A stretch of DNA of 64,000 nt from Argentina anserina (Eukaryota; Streptophyta; Magnoliopsida; Rosales; Rosaceae), in assembly GCF_933775445.1 (NCBI RefSeq), contig NC_065872.1:868001-932000 (forward strand), given 5' to 3'. Positions within the stretch are counted from its first letter, which is position 1, and each line of letters begins with the position of its first letter. This document shows positions 1 to 12,453 of this stretch, in pieces. The position numbers were made by a program, and so were the translations under genes. The notes beneath the pieces were generated by a model. The model was not told where the DNA came from. It saw nothing but the letters and a program-made list of their open reading frames with translations, and searched no databases.

Positions 1-136
1 GTAGGGTTGATGAGAGGAGGTATAGAGGAGATACCGAGATAGAGGAGGCTAGTTTATATTGAATTCACTTAATTGATTACATGAGCTTGTTACATATTTA
101 TAGAGGTACATCACCGACTTCTTTATACTACAAGCA

Positions 137-1008
137 CTGTTCTAAATATCGGAATATATCGGCGATATATCGATGATATTTAGAAACCGATAGGATAAAT
201 GCCATATCGCCTCAATATATTGGTCAATTCAAAATATCGGGTCAACATGCAATATATCGGGTCAAATCGAGTTTGACCCGATATTTCAGCGGATTTTTTT
301 TTCGGCGACTTTTTTTTTCAGTGATTTTTTTTAAGGAGACGATGTCGTTTTAAGGAATTTCAACGCAACCACAAGCTCTCCGAGTGTGAGAGAAATTGGA
401 GCACATGTCAAGGGATACACACAAAGAAGAGGAATAGGCTAGATACCGCAAGGATGAGCAAGTTAGTATATGTTCAATTCAATGCCAAAATCATCAACAA
501 AAACCGAAGGAAGGATAAGGGAAACGAGGTACTACTTGCCAAATAAGCTAAGGAAGCACAAGAATGACTTGTTGAAGGTAATGTCATTGAAGATTTGACA
601 ATAGATGAATAAGTGTTCAAAGTGAGTAGTGAGATACCACCCTTGAGGGAAGTCCGAGAGGTAAGAGAGTTTTATGAAGATAATTTTATCTTGGAAGATG
701 AGGATGAAGATAATGGAGAAGATGAGTTTGACTTTGTTTCCGATGATGAGAGAGTTTATAATGCATGAATGCATAATCAATATCTCAATCTATCTTTTGT
801 GCACCTATTTTTGTTCAATTAGTACTTAATAGTTAATAGTTAATATTATTTGATATATTTTGAATATTTTGAAGTATATGTTTATAAATATATTAAATTT
901 AAATTAAAAATTAACAAAAACGATAAATCCGATATAATCCGATATATCCCCTTATATATTTATTTTACAAAACCGATACGATGCCGATAACCGTTATTTA
1001 GACCATTA
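137..1008. mobile_element. MULE-like non-autonomous DNA transposon remnant
   Basis: The 10-bp sequence ACTACAAGCA occurs at 127-136 and again at 1009-1018, flanking a segment whose two ends are imperfect inverted copies (core TCTAAATA-CGG at 140-151 and its complement near 992-1002). A 9-11 bp target duplication is typical of Mutator-like elements. The ends are rich in CGATATATCGG-like words. A plus-strand acidic open stretch around 613-767 (many Glu/Asp, ending VSDDERVYNA) may be the tail of a decayed transposase-associated protein. The TIRs are short and imperfect, so superfamily assignment is inference. Confidence 0.5.
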
Positions 1009-1018
1009 ACTACAAGCA

Positions 1019-1905
1019 ACGACATAGTCAGTCCACAAACCTTGTGGACTGGTCTAGGCCAAACTAGACAATTAACACATTCTTTTATCTTAGATGATTA
1101 TTCTAGAGACTTAGTACAAGATCCTTCTGAACATTTTCTAGCTAAGCATCCTTAGTTCTAGACTAATCTAGATTATAGACAACTTAGGAAAGCACCAATG
1201 TGCATTATTATTTAACAGTTAGATTAGGAATTGGAAGAGTGAACATCAAGAGAGAAGAGTTGAAAGGAACAGATAATGCTCGAGTTAGTTGTAGGACAAA
1301 GCTTACAACTAAGTTATGTTAGGCAAAATAACGGATTAATTAGGAAGATCGGGTATCCCAATTTGGGATTTACATGCAGTTTCACACGGAAAAGATAGTT
1401 GCATAGCTTCACAACAACAAAATTGTTATAGAGCTTCACACAAAGAATGTTATCACAAAGATCTACACGGAAAAAATTGTCATGAAAAGTTCACACGGAT
1501 ACAAATTCGTCTACCAAGTGCAATACTACACAGGAAATTAAGCATCATGAATTAATGATGTAAATCGTATCAAGGTGAGTTGTGGGGACTCGAACAGTTA
1601 AAGAGATTTAACTTGCATTATTATGTTGGGACCTCATGACTGTTATCATCCAAGAACCTCTACCACCAAATTGAAATGAACATGCATGAATCTTATTTAT
1701 TGTTGGGAGCTTGACTCGTGCGTCTTACAAGTTAATGACGTGCAAGTTGATGTTGTGTATTGTTGGGAACCTGACTCGTACATCGTACATAAATTGAGGT
1801 GGTTGTGGTTGTAGTTGTGTTTGTTGAAAACACTAATGCTGGTTCACCATTCATACATTCGTATCAGACTTCTTTCTCATTGCCAAAACAAGAAGGAAAG
1901 AAACA
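1019..1905. other. intergenic, 5' flank of methyltransferase copy 1
   Basis: No gene is recognisable here. The stretch has weak internal repetition: a TTGTTGGGA(A/C)CTGACTCGT-like phrase recurs near 1625, 1700 and 1770. The final part is the promoter of the methyltransferase gene that follows. Confidence 0.6.
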
Positions 1906-1913
1906 TATAAAAA
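1906..1913 (+). promoter_or_regulatory. TATA box of methyltransferase copy 1
   Basis: TATAAAAA lies 69 bp upstream of the ATG at 1975, a normal plant spacing. It supports that ATG as the start of a transcribed gene. Confidence 0.55.
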
Positions 1914-1974
1914 GGCTCGAAAAGCTAGGAAACATACACTGGAGCAGCAGCAGCTAGCAAATCAATCAAACCCC

Positions 1975-3720
1975 ATGGCTATAACCCCCTCATCTCTCAA
2001 TCAATCGGTATGTAATGCCTTCTGTTATTTTCCTGCATTAGCTTTCATTTTCGGTTACATATTCTGGAATGTAAAACTCACAAAAGTTGAAAAGCAGATC
2101 TCAGAGATTGAGTTGTTATCCTGCCCGATATGCTATGAACCGCTATCACGAAAAGGCCCGCCTGGTTTAATCATGTGAGTACTCGATCACATCAATTCGT
2201 TCATAGTGGATATATTGCTGAAACTGTATATGTTGTTAACCTGCTTTAATTATCTGTATGAGTGTGTGTGTTTTTCTTCGTAGGCAATCAATATGTAGGT
2301 CATCATTCAAGTGCAAGAAATGCTACAAATCCTATTCTACCAAACACAACTACTTGGACCTCACTGTTACTGCTGGAATGAAGAAGTACGTTGAAGTTAA
2401 ATCAGTTGGGACCGAGTTATTTAGGAGGTGGTTCATGTCCTTCATCTATGAGAAAGGTTATCGTCAATTTTTTAAACGATATGGCTTCCCAGGTCCTGAT
2501 GAAGAAGTATGTTCTCTTATTTGCGTCACTTCATCATCTCTATTTTCCTTATTGCTCTAGAATCTTATACTGCTTCGATACATGTATGTGTGCATAGTAC
2601 ACATACTATACGTGTCGATACTTATATATCCTATATTTATGTAATTAAGTTTTATGATGTTTATAATTCCATTGTTTGTCAATGACTTATATGTGGTTTG
2701 CTACTTTCACTTCTCGTACACAGTTCAAAATGGCTCAGAATTACTTTAAACCCGCTGAAGATGGTGTGATAGTGGATGTTAGCTGTGGGAGTGGTTTGTT
2801 CGCGATGAGATTCGCCAAATCTGGGACCTATTCTGGAGTTGTAGCACTCGATTTTTCAGAAAATATGCTTCTTCAGTGCTATGATTATATTAAGAGAGAC
2901 CCTGTACCTTTGGCTACGTAAATTATTTTGCTACCGTCACTTCAGTTCACGTTTAGGAAAAAATCAGATAGATATGTCTTTACCCTAATCATGAAAGTTC
3001 AATTTTAACCTGCAGTGATCTCGTTCTTCTGAGGGCCGATGTTTCTAGGCTTCCATTTGCATCATGTTCAGTTGATGCTATCCATGCCGGCGCCGCATTG
3101 CACTGCTGGCCCTCTCCTTCCAACGCTGTAAGTGAATTTCTCCTTCAAGCTAGTTACCTAGTCTTTGTGTCAACTCAGATGTACCTCCTCATTCGGCAAT
3201 ACATATATCTCCAGTGACTAATTTAGCTATTTCTCATACATTTCTCAGATTGCTGAAATCACTCGTGTTTTACGAAGTGGTGGCATCTTCGTTGGAACCA
3301 CATTTCTGCGGTCTAGTCTTTCAAGGACTTTCTGGATATTCAAACCCCTCAATGAGGTAATTAATATGCATTCTCTTTTCTGAGATGAGAATGCATTATC
3401 ACATATTGTATGGTCATTTGGTCAGTAATTCCAATCTCAGAACGATGGAATGATGCATAGCTCTTGGTGTTTTACTATTATGAGCTTTCTGATAAGGATC
3501 TGTAATGGTGAAATATATATACATCCAAATCTTCCTGAGGCATCATATGTAATATTTGTTTTAACATTCAAGGTGTTAATTTGTGTGGCAGAGGGTTCTT
3601 CCCAGTGGGAACTATTCTACGGAGGAAGAGATTGAGGATTTGTGTACATCATGCGGTCTCATAAACTACTCGAGCAAAATTGAGAAATCTTTCATCATCT
3701 TTTCTGCTCAGAAACCCTGA
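1975..3720 (+). CDS. SAM-dependent methyltransferase, tandem copy 1
   Basis: Exons 1975-2174, 2284-2506, 2724-2917, 3016-3127, 3249-3356 and 3592-3720 join in frame with GT-AG borders to give 321 residues. The protein has a CPICYEPL...CKKC four-cysteine motif, then methyltransferase motif I (VDVSCGSGLF), a post-motif acidic ALDFSENML, and the ADVSRLPF / AALHCWPSP segments. This is the UbiE-like family of Arabidopsis At1g78140/At2g41040, plastid proteins of unproved substrate. The exon lengths 223, 194, 112 and 129 match the neighbouring copy exactly, so this is a tandem duplicate. The N-terminus differs: it has no plastid transit peptide and contains a hydrophobic stretch (about residues 12-32). 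A GT at 2008 and AG at 2097 would excise 90 nt in frame and remove it, so exon 1 is uncertain. No disabling change is seen. Confidence 0.85.
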
Positions 3721-4120
3721 CGAAGACTAGACAACAGGTTCATTTCTCCATACAAGGAATGTGCCATAAAGTTGTATTTGGTATAATGAATTTCAGGGAG
3801 TTATATCCCAAGGTTTTCTTTCATTCTTGTAATGTAAGCTACTTGAACCTATTGAAACCGAAAAGAAAAGCTAGCTTTGACAATATTATTTGCTGTGTTT
3901 AAAAGTAGGAGTGGAAAGAAATGCGAGTGCCACTCCCCCATTCTAGATTCTATGTTTTAGTTATTTGGTGAGAATAAAACCTTGCAAGATTCTATGATCG
4001 GACAAGATATTTTACAAGACCTTTTTTTGTTCTTTAGTGGAAGAGAGCTAAATAATCAATGACAATTTACACTTTCTAAATGCACCAATTAGACTCAATA
4101 TCAACATAATCTCATTCATA

Positions 4121-4292
4121 GGGTCAGTAGTTAAGCCACCATTTGATGTAAATTTAAAGGTAGTTGAGCCACCATTTGATGTAAATTTAAGGGTGAGGAA
4201 AATTTTTTTTAAAATTGAGTTATTTTGTTTTCAACCCTTGAATTTACATCTAATGATGGTTGAGCATGAATTTCAAGATCAACTACTGATCG
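4121..4292. mobile_element. small foldback MITE-like element
   Basis: TCAGTAGTT at 4124-4132 faces its complement AACTACTGA at 4281-4289. The arms continue inward as long imperfect inverted copies around GATGTAAATTTAAGGGT (about 4145-4200) and AACCCTTGAATTTACATC (about 4233-4252). The left arm is itself duplicated as two 33-bp tandem copies. The remainder of 3721-4724 holds an (ATTATA)n run at about 4457-4485 and the 5' flank of the next gene. Target duplication not identified. Confidence 0.55.
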
Positions 4293-4724
4293 TGTGAACG
4301 GAATTGATGTCCGCATAGAACTTAATCTTATTTCACTCAAAAACATGCTCGAGCGACAGAACGATTACCGCAATAAAAACCGTTAATAATGTCTTAAGCA
4401 ATCATTTATAAGTATAGAGACAAACATTTTGTGACACACTAGTCTTGGACAAGAAATTATAATTATAATTATAATTATATATATATGATTTCATTTCGTA
4501 CTTTTGTAATGTAATATTACAAAAGCCAAATAACTTGAGGAGCATATTAGGACTTCGTAACTGCCACCGTCTCCATACATCCCAACTCGTCACTCACTCT
4601 CTCGCCGAAAGCTAAACAACAAAACAGAACACTCAGAAACATATGGAACTCTTACTACTCTCCCCTAATCTCTCAAAGCCAGAAACACGAACAAGAACAA
4701 AACTAAGCACAGAATCAAATCTTC

Positions 4725-7316
4725 ATGGCCACCACGGCTCCCTCCTCTCTCCACCAAACATTTCTATCCCCAAAACACCCTCGCTTCAACCCCAATTCCC
4801 ATCTCTCTCCTCCTCGTCTCCGCTTCAGCTCTCTCCCCATTCGCGCCACCTCTGCAATAACCCTACAACAGGTGCTACCTCATCTCTACTCTACACTCAC
4901 TTTTGGTTCGTAAAGCTTGAATCTTTAGGACCCCATTTGGTCAAGTTTCAATTTTGCTTCATAAAGTTTTGGTCTTTAGGAGCAGAGCTTGAGCACCCAT
5001 AAGAGTCAAAGCTCAGGCCTTGAGTTTCTGTCATGCCCAGTTTGCTATGAACCGCTCATACGAAAAGGCCCAACTGGTTTGAACCTGTGAGTACTTTGCT
5101 TAATTCCCAGTTATGAATATTTAAGATGAAAAAAGCCGAGGCTTTTTGTGTGAATTTTTATAGTGTCTGATTTGGTTTTGTTGGGTTTGGTAGGGAAGCA
5201 ATATACAGGTCAGGTTTCAAGTGCAAGAAATGTGACAAGTCGTATTCCAGCAAGGACATTTACTTGGACCTTACTGTTACTGCTGGGTTGAAGCAGTATG
5301 TTGAGTTCAACCCAGCTGGGACTGAGCTGTTTAGAAGTCCACTTGTGTCGTTTTTGTATGAGAGAGGTTGGCGCCAGAACTTTAGCACTAGTGGATTTCC
5401 AGGTCCTGATGAAGAGGTATGTGTCAATTGGTTAATGAGTTTTGAATGCTTAGTTGTGTGGCTCATTTCAGTTTTGTGTGTGTGCCCATTAAGATTTGCA
5501 TGGTGCTTTTATGTTCTATGCAGTTTAAAATGGCTCAGGAATACTTTAAACCCGCGGAAGGTGGTCTTTTAGTGGATGTGAGCTGTGGGAGTGGTTTGTT
5601 CTCGAGGAAATTTGCAAAATCGGAGGCTTATTCTGCAGTTGTGGCGCTTGATTTTTCGGAAAATATGCTTCGACAGTGCTATGATTTTCTCAAAAGAGAT
5701 GCTACTCTTTTGGCTACGTGAGTCTTGTCTGCCTTTTTTGGTTCTTTGCTTATTAGTTTCTCAATGCTATTTAGGTAAAAAGAAGAGAGAGAAAGATGTG
5801 TATCCGTCTTTACTAATTTAGCTTGTTACACATTGTTGGAGTAAGTTCAGGAATCTTGCTCTTGTAAGGGCAGATGTTTCAAGGCTTCCATTTGCATCAA
5901 GTTCAGTCGATGCTGTCCATGCCGGTGCAGCACTGCACTGCTGGCCCTCTCCTTCAAATGCCGTAAGTGTGGTTTGACTTGTTTCCTTATATTTTTCCTT
6001 TAAGTTACTTCCTTTAAGTGCTTTTCAAGAAAACAGGATTTCATGTTTATTCGGTATGAAGAAAGAAATTTTATGCAATCCTCTATTTACTCGAAAAGAA
6101 ATGATATGTGGAACTTTGAGAAAAACTTGGAGCCTTTGACCCTTGTTCCTCTCAACAGGCTATAGCGCACTAGGCCTCTATCTGTGCATATGGTAACATG
6201 AACTCTCATAGGATAGTCCGGGGTTAAGTGGCCTAGTTGGTTCCTGCAGAACATACTGCAACTATAATAGTATAAAGTACTGTTTACATCTATTAATATA
6301 TTTTTTGTTGAAATTTTTGGAATCAGCTATCTTACTATTTTGGTGTTAGCAAGTGTGTACATATGTATACTCTATTTTCTGGTAGAGCTTTGTTTTGCAT
6401 CTGAACATTATGATCTCCAAATCTCTTTTAAGTTTTCAGCTTTTGCTCAATTAAATCATGTGTACCGATAGAATATAACTTTTCTGACTATCTCACCTCT
6501 CATATATTTCCAGGTTGCTGAAATCACACGTGTATTACGAAGTGGTGGTGTCTTTGTTGGAACCACTTTCCTTCGGTATACTCCAACCACTCCCTGGTAT
6601 ATCAGGCCATTCAGAGAGGTGATAGTTATTCAATGAGTCTCAAATGTGGTCAGTCATACATGAGAGTCTTTGGGTGGATTTTGTAATTTACAATCGTAGA
6701 CTTTTCTTGGGTTGGTTTTTATTAATCTTTATTTTGGGACTTTTTAAAGGTTCATTTACTCTGGTTTACGCTTTATGTAAAACCTGGCTATGTTGATTTT
6801 CAATAGGGAGTGTCGTTGGGAAGATATATATCCAACTAGGAGTTGGTTTGTCTGAGGAATTCTTATTCCAAGATGGAGATTTTACTTTTAGTAAATAAGT
6901 AAATTTCATGCTCTGCAGTTAAGAATTGTTGATTGTTATACTATACCTTTCACTCTTTCAGACATATTAACTGTCAGGCAGGTGAATGTTACTCAGATGC
7001 TCTTTATGTATCCACATACATTTTATTATTCTATAGAAACTTCTCAATAGCAAATTAAAACTAATCAGGGCTTTGATATAGCATAGTTGAGTGTTTGCAG
7101 AATTTGGAGCATGGGTTTTACTAAAATATGTTGAATGGCTTGAGATAGACCATAAATATTGATCTTAAGATGTTATTTATGTGGCAGAGGATTGCTCAGG
7201 GCTCCAGCTACTTAACGGAGGAAGAGATACAGGACTTGTGTACATCATGTGGTCTCACTAACTACTCGAGCAAAGTTCAGCAATCCTTCATCATGTTTTC
7301 AGCTCAGAAACCTTAG
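4725..7316 (+). CDS. plastid-type SAM-dependent methyltransferase, copy 2
   Basis: Exons 4725-4871, 4980-5086, 5194-5416, 5524-5717, 5851-5962, 6514-6618 and 7188-7316 join in frame with GT-AG borders to give 338 residues. Residues 1-49 are Ser/Pro/Arg-rich with few acids, as in a chloroplast transit peptide. Cysteines 68, 71, 95 and 98 form a CxxC...CxxC zinc-ribbon-like pair. Motif I, VDVSCGSG, lies at about 176-183, followed by LDFSENML and ADVSRLPFA. The family is the UbiE-like group of At1g78140/At2g41040, annotated as chloroplast, plastoglobule-associated methyltransferases; the substrate is not established as far as I know. The ATG at 4725 is chosen because it begins the transit-peptide-like exon; an upstream ATG at 4643 is in another frame. 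The genomic copy is intact, and introns 5 (6 to 6.5 kb) and 6 are longer than in copy 1. Confidence 0.9.
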
Positions 7317-10300
7317 TACTAGGTTTGAGCCATTTGAATATCGTATCTCCTTTACAAGCTTTCATCATATTTCTTGTTAATTTGTTGTATAGTGTGTAAT
7401 ATGATTGTATAAATATCTGAAAAGAAGAAAAAACGAAACCTGAAAAGGTGGAAAATCTGGGTAGATGTAAAGTATCATTATGAAATATGAATAAGAAGTA
7501 CTTTAGTAATGATAATAGTGCTTAACACGATCATGACTGTTAGTGGTTACTGGTTACTGATGACAGATGAATGGGTGATTTTAATCTGAATTAAACTGAG
7601 TTGATTATGGCATAAAGACAAATGCTCAGAGTCAATAAACAACTAAATAACATAAACTTGTACTCTACCAATTGGTGACTGGAAATCTTGGAGTGTAATG
7701 TATTAATAAAAGGGCTCATACACATAGATTAACTATAGTTCCAATTACCCAGGCTAGCAAACAAAAACAATAAAATATGCATGTAAGAAGAGGAAGAAAA
7801 GGACTAGTTCAAGCCACATTTCCTTGAGCCTTTGTTTATACTGTATTCTTAAGAACAATATTTCAGCTAAAAGTTTACATTTTTCTAAGCACGATAAAAA
7901 GAATTCTTTTTTACTTGTGTGGAACTAGATTACTAGAACTAGTCTACTTCTGCATATCATGATGCAGATGTAGCCTTGTAGTCTTTAATATTTGGAAAAG
8001 GGGCTGCATGTGACTTAACCCATAAAACTAAGGGTATGCATATATAATAGGCTTTAAAGAAACCCCTTTTGATATAGCAGAATGGAGTGAGCCTCAGACT
8101 ACCAGAGGCCATAGCAGAGGGGCAGGGAGATCCCCTCGTGCGGCTCAGCCGCTGAATCTGCAACCCCTATTTGTTCTTCTAACCATATTCACATCCACAT
8201 CATCTTGTCTCTCCGGATCTTTGACCATAGACCACCACCTACGACTTTGAAGTGTTTGTATGATAAAAAGAGAATATCTTGGGTCAGTTCCAATACACAC
8301 TTAAGCTTTTGAACCCTAGACGTTTTGCTTTGGTTTGTATTTGAAACCCTGGTTCTTTGGATCCCTTGCACGTGAGCTTCTTGCTTACTATAATTCCTTT
8401 CTTCTTTTCATGGCACGTGAGGCTTGCCCATCCTCCCTCTTCTTTGATTCTGTTTTTCTTTCTTCCTTTCAATTTTGTTTTAGATAGTTGCTTGTGTGTA
8501 TTTACTTGGATATTTGCTTCTTTTATTTGGTGTACTCGTGCATCTTGTATGAATTTCATTGGTCAAATTGGTGCTGAAGATCATGAACCTGTTCTAAGTA
8601 GCATGATGAAAGAGTTATCTGTATACTTTTTTATGTTGTTTTTTTCCTGATAATTATAGGAGTTCTGATCTTGTTTTAGATAAATAGAGTTTATGTACTG
8701 AGGGATCTATTGTAGTTTGTATTTTCTGTTTGTCTTTCTCATTCTCTGGAAAACAAATCGTACTTAATGAATCTATGAGACTAGTGTTCACTTTTGCTTA
8801 CGACAGTAGAATACAGAAGACAGTAACAAAGAAACCAGCTAGGGAAAAAACAAACCTCAAAAGAAGAAGGGTCAAAAATTTCATGCTTGAGCTCGACCCA
8901 AGGTGAATATAGGTAATAGCTTAGGGACTAAACTGCCTAGTGTGTATAATGTAAGATTTTGTGTGAACCAAATTGTTTAGAGCTTGTATTATGCCAAATC
9001 CTCTTATGCTTCATAGTTGTACCTGTAGGAGTTGAACTTAATCTTCTCTATAAACTACTTGGAAGAATTTTGCTAGAATCAGTAGATGATTGAGAACTGT
9101 TGTCTATATGGTGAAAAAAAGATTTTCAGCTCGTAAAAACTCGAAATTGAATGGTAGACCTGAAGGGTATGAATGGCAAAATGCAAGATTGAAAATACTG
9201 TTAGCATTGTAAACCCCAAGATAACTCTTGGATGGAGTTCAGAGGCGCATTAAGCAAGGTCTTCCTCAAAATTAGCAATGGAACCTCTAATTAATTAGGT
9301 GATTAACTAGTGCTTAATTAGTTGTGCTTGTCTGTGAAATGGTTGTTACAAAACCACATTATTATTAAAGCAGAGGGACTTGAGATTAGTGGAGCTGTGG
9401 AGTTGTTGATTGATTAATGTTGACATGTTTTATTCCCTAAAATCGGGTTTTTTTTCCCGTACATGTCTTGTTTTGACTCTTATCAGATGCAAGGCATATG
9501 ACACTAAAGACGGTGTTCTTAGCCAACACTTCAGTGCCCTTTGCTTTTCTCTGTTGAATCCATAAGAGTTACAGTAGTATATAATCTTCAACCTTATCAC
9601 CTCACTCAAAGGACTCACAGTTCAGGTATCAAACAAGACCATGAATGGTGACAGCTCCATATTGTTTTGACATGCGAATTTTCCCCAAAAACCGATATTT
9701 TGATCTTTCGATCACGAATACGCTAAACCACTACACATTATTAGGTCCATTTTAAAGCTTTCACCTTGTTTGTGACACTGCAGCTCTGAAACCCTTTACT
9801 TTGCTATAGGCTGATTAGGCTCTAATTGCTTAACTTTGAAGACAGGAGGTGTACAAGAATGACATCAAAGCAACAGGCGAGAATAAGGGAAGAGACGCAC
9901 AGAAATATACCAAGATAGAATAGTTGGGTTTTTAACTAACCTGGCCGACTCATTGGGATGAGAAACTCAAGTTTTCTGGATCCAACTCGAGCTTTCCAAA
10001 TTACCAGAAGTCTGGTGTTAAGGTTCACTTTCTGGGACTTTCACCTATCAGTCTGGTAACACAGAAATATCAACCCCTGTGGTTCGGTTTCTTTTTTTCT
10101 TTTTCATTTTCCCATTTCAAAGTGATCTGTGTTGGGAAAGTAGTGGCTGCCTAATACATGGCCAATGGATAAATGATTATCCAAAGATCTGACTTTTCCC
10201 TGGTGTGATTAGCGGAAATAGCAAAAAAAAAGACACGATATTTAACGAGATTCGTCAAATAAGCCTACGTCCTCGGGGCAGCAATAATACTTTCTTCCAA

Positions 10301-10768
10301 TATATTAGATAATGGGATTACAAGAAATAACTCACTCTAGACTAACTAAAGTGGTAACACATTTATCTCTCAAGAGGAATTTTCTTCTCACTAATTACGA
10401 CAATCTTTCTCTCAAGCTATCTAAGTGAGGTGTCTACACAAACACTCTAAGGTTTGTATCTTTGTCTTGTTGTGATATATTTGCTGCAATCTTCATGTCT
10501 TTACATAGGCAAATGACTTCACGCACCATGTTATGCAACTCATGCAAGGAACATGCAATTGGAAATAAAGTCAAATGTCTTCCAAATTTGATGTTTCAAT
10601 GCATGCTCATTAATGCATATTTCCTCAATCTTCAAAAATTGCTGCCACTTTCCTCCATCTTCAAAGATTCTGCCACTTTCTCACCTATGTTTATAGGTTT
10701 GTTTCTTCATTTTCAAACTAAGCTGCACCCATACTATATGAATAGAAAACTAGCCTTGTGTAAATCAG
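7317..10768. other. intergenic spacer without recognisable genes
   Basis: I find no supported coding gene in this 3.4-kb stretch. At 8105-8155 there is a GC-richer patch with small self-complementary words (GCGGCTCAGCCGC, GAGGGGCA...ATCCCCTC) but no microRNA I recognise. Around 10225-10460 a phrase containing CCTACGTCCTCGG resembles LTR-retrotransposon flanks seen in other plant genomes, but no borders could be found. Confidence 0.5.
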
Positions 10769-10848
10769 TAAATCAGTAAATCACCACAGGAAGATTGCAC
10801 CCCCATCATAAATCAGTAAATCACCACAGGAAGATTGCACCCCCATCA
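10769..10848. repeat. perfect 40-bp tandem duplication
   Basis: The 40-bp unit at 10769-10808 is repeated exactly at 10809-10848. It contains AAATCACCACAGGAAGATTG. It lies about 500 bp upstream of the PLATZ gene. Confidence 0.9.
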
Positions 10849-11111
10849 ATCTGCAACAAGTGGCTAGTTCCTACTGATTTCACCAAATCTAAGAGATGAG
10901 AATCAATGAAAGTAAAGGTGAAAACTGAAAATGGTGTGACACAGACGCAGCTCCTTCAAGATGAAGTCGGTTAGTTTAGCATTAGAGCTCTTCAGCCAAG
11001 GTGATGAGCAGGCAGAGCAGCATTAGTTTATACAGGTTTTAGAGAAATGGGAGACACGGAAACAGCGCCCACGTTCCCCTCATAATCTTACTTACTTCCC
11101 CTTTTTTTCTC

Positions 11112-11113
<2 letters not shown>

Positions 11114-11154
<41 letters not shown>
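11114..11154. repeat. (CT)n microsatellite in PLATZ promoter
   Basis: About twenty CT units directly upstream of the core promoter. Pyrimidine patches of this kind are common in plant core promoters and 5' leaders, and length polymorphism is likely. Confidence 0.9.
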
Positions 11155-11157
<3 letters not shown>

Positions 11158-11206
11158 TATGTTGCAAGCCCCCCTATTCACAAAATACCACTCCCAAGGA
11201 ATAAAT

Positions 11207-11213
11207 ATATAAA
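11207..11213 (+). promoter_or_regulatory. probable TATA box of PLATZ gene
   Basis: TATATAAA-like sequence about 145 bp upstream of the ATG. A second AT-rich candidate, CATAAATAC, lies at about 11234. The choice between them is uncertain. Confidence 0.4.
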
Positions 11214-11353
11214 CCTTTCCTCTCTTGTGAAGCTCCATAAATACTCTTCTCACCATATCCCTCAGTCCATCTCTCTCGCTTTTCTCTTCTGCTCACACCA
11301 TTGTCTTGATAACAGCTCGAGCAGGGCACTTGCATTGCAGTGTTTATGTGATC

Positions 11354-12453
11354 ATGGTTTGTCTCTGTGCCTCTCTGTCTTCTCTATTCCATAATTCTCA
11401 TCCAGTTTGTGGATCATATGTATAATTGTTTGATAATTCTAATTCTGATTGAATTGGGGCATGTAATTCAGGGAATTCAGAAGCCTGCATGGTTGGAAGC
11501 CCTCTACACGCAGAAGTTCTTTGCAGCTTGCTCCGTTCATGAAATTGCAAAGAAGAATGAAAAGAACGTTTACTGTTTGGATTGTTGCACCAGTATATGC
11601 CCCCATTGTCTACCTTCCCACCGTTGCCATAGGCTCCTTCAAATTCGTCGCTATGTTTACCACGATGTTGTAAGATTGGAAGACCTTCAAAAGCTCGTCG
11701 ACTGCAATAATGTTCAGGTTTGTTACAGGACTGTTGCTCTTCAAATTCCAATTCCCATTCCAATTTAGTAAAGTTAATTGCCAATTTAGTTAGCTGAATT
11801 AGTGTCTCTTTGTTTTTCAGTCATATACCATAAATAACGCCAAAGTGGTTTTCATCAAGAAGAGACCTCAGAATAGGCAATTCAAGGGTTCAGGAAACTA
11901 CTGCACTTCTTGTGACAGAAGTCTTCAAGAACCTTATATCCATTGCTCTCTTGGATGCAAGGTAGACATCTATACATGCATGCATGAAAGACTTCAATTT
12001 ACCTTACATTATCGTATGAAATTAAGACTTCAATTATAATTGAATTGGAATTATGATGAATTACCTCAGGTGGATTATGTGGTTACACTGAAGAGGGGGC
12101 TCTCTCCTTACCTGAAGAAATGTGATACACTCCAACTAGGTCCAGACTTCTTGATTCCACTCCAGTGTGAGTCTGATGATCAGGACATGACCAGTGATCA
12201 GACTCTCCATTCCACAATTGTGGACTGTGACGATCCAATGAGCTATTCGTCATCATCAGGCTCCGAAAACATGAGCATGAGCATGGCATACATAAATCGC
12301 GATCAGATTGTCCGAAAGAAGAGAAGCGGACTCAATTACAGTTACGCGCACTGCTCAAGATCAGCTCACAAAGTTTCAGACGATGATCAAGACATGTCCT
12401 CTAACATGACCAGTAGAAGAAAAAGCATTCCTCATAGATCTCCACTGTGTTAG
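11354..12453 (+). CDS. RITF1: PLATZ zinc-finger transcription factor (RITF1-like)
   Basis: Exons 11354-11356, 11472-11717, 11821-11961 and 12070-12453 give 257 residues. Exon 1 contributes only the start codon, which abuts the donor GT at 11357. This start is preferred because it yields MGIQKPAWLEALY, the usual PLATZ beginning. The first zinc-binding module is C-x2-H, then CLDCC...CPHC and HRCH. The second is CTSCDRSL...HCSLGC. The conserved RRYVYHDVVRLEDLQKL and VVFIKKRPQNRQFKGSGNYC blocks are intact. The C-terminal tail is Ser/Asp-rich and ends RSPLC. PLATZ proteins are plant-specific DNA-binding factors. The end motif and the VRKKRSG segment recall Arabidopsis RITF1, which links root-meristem RGF1 peptide signalling to reactive oxygen species; this assignment is from memory. 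The gene is complete and unbroken. Confidence 0.9.

Noticed and set aside
8100..8165. Possible microRNA or structured RNA
   Set aside because: Only short palindromic words are present; no long stem with a recognisable mature microRNA.
11398..11784. 128-residue minus-strand open frame
   Set aside because: Antisense shadow of PLATZ exon 2.
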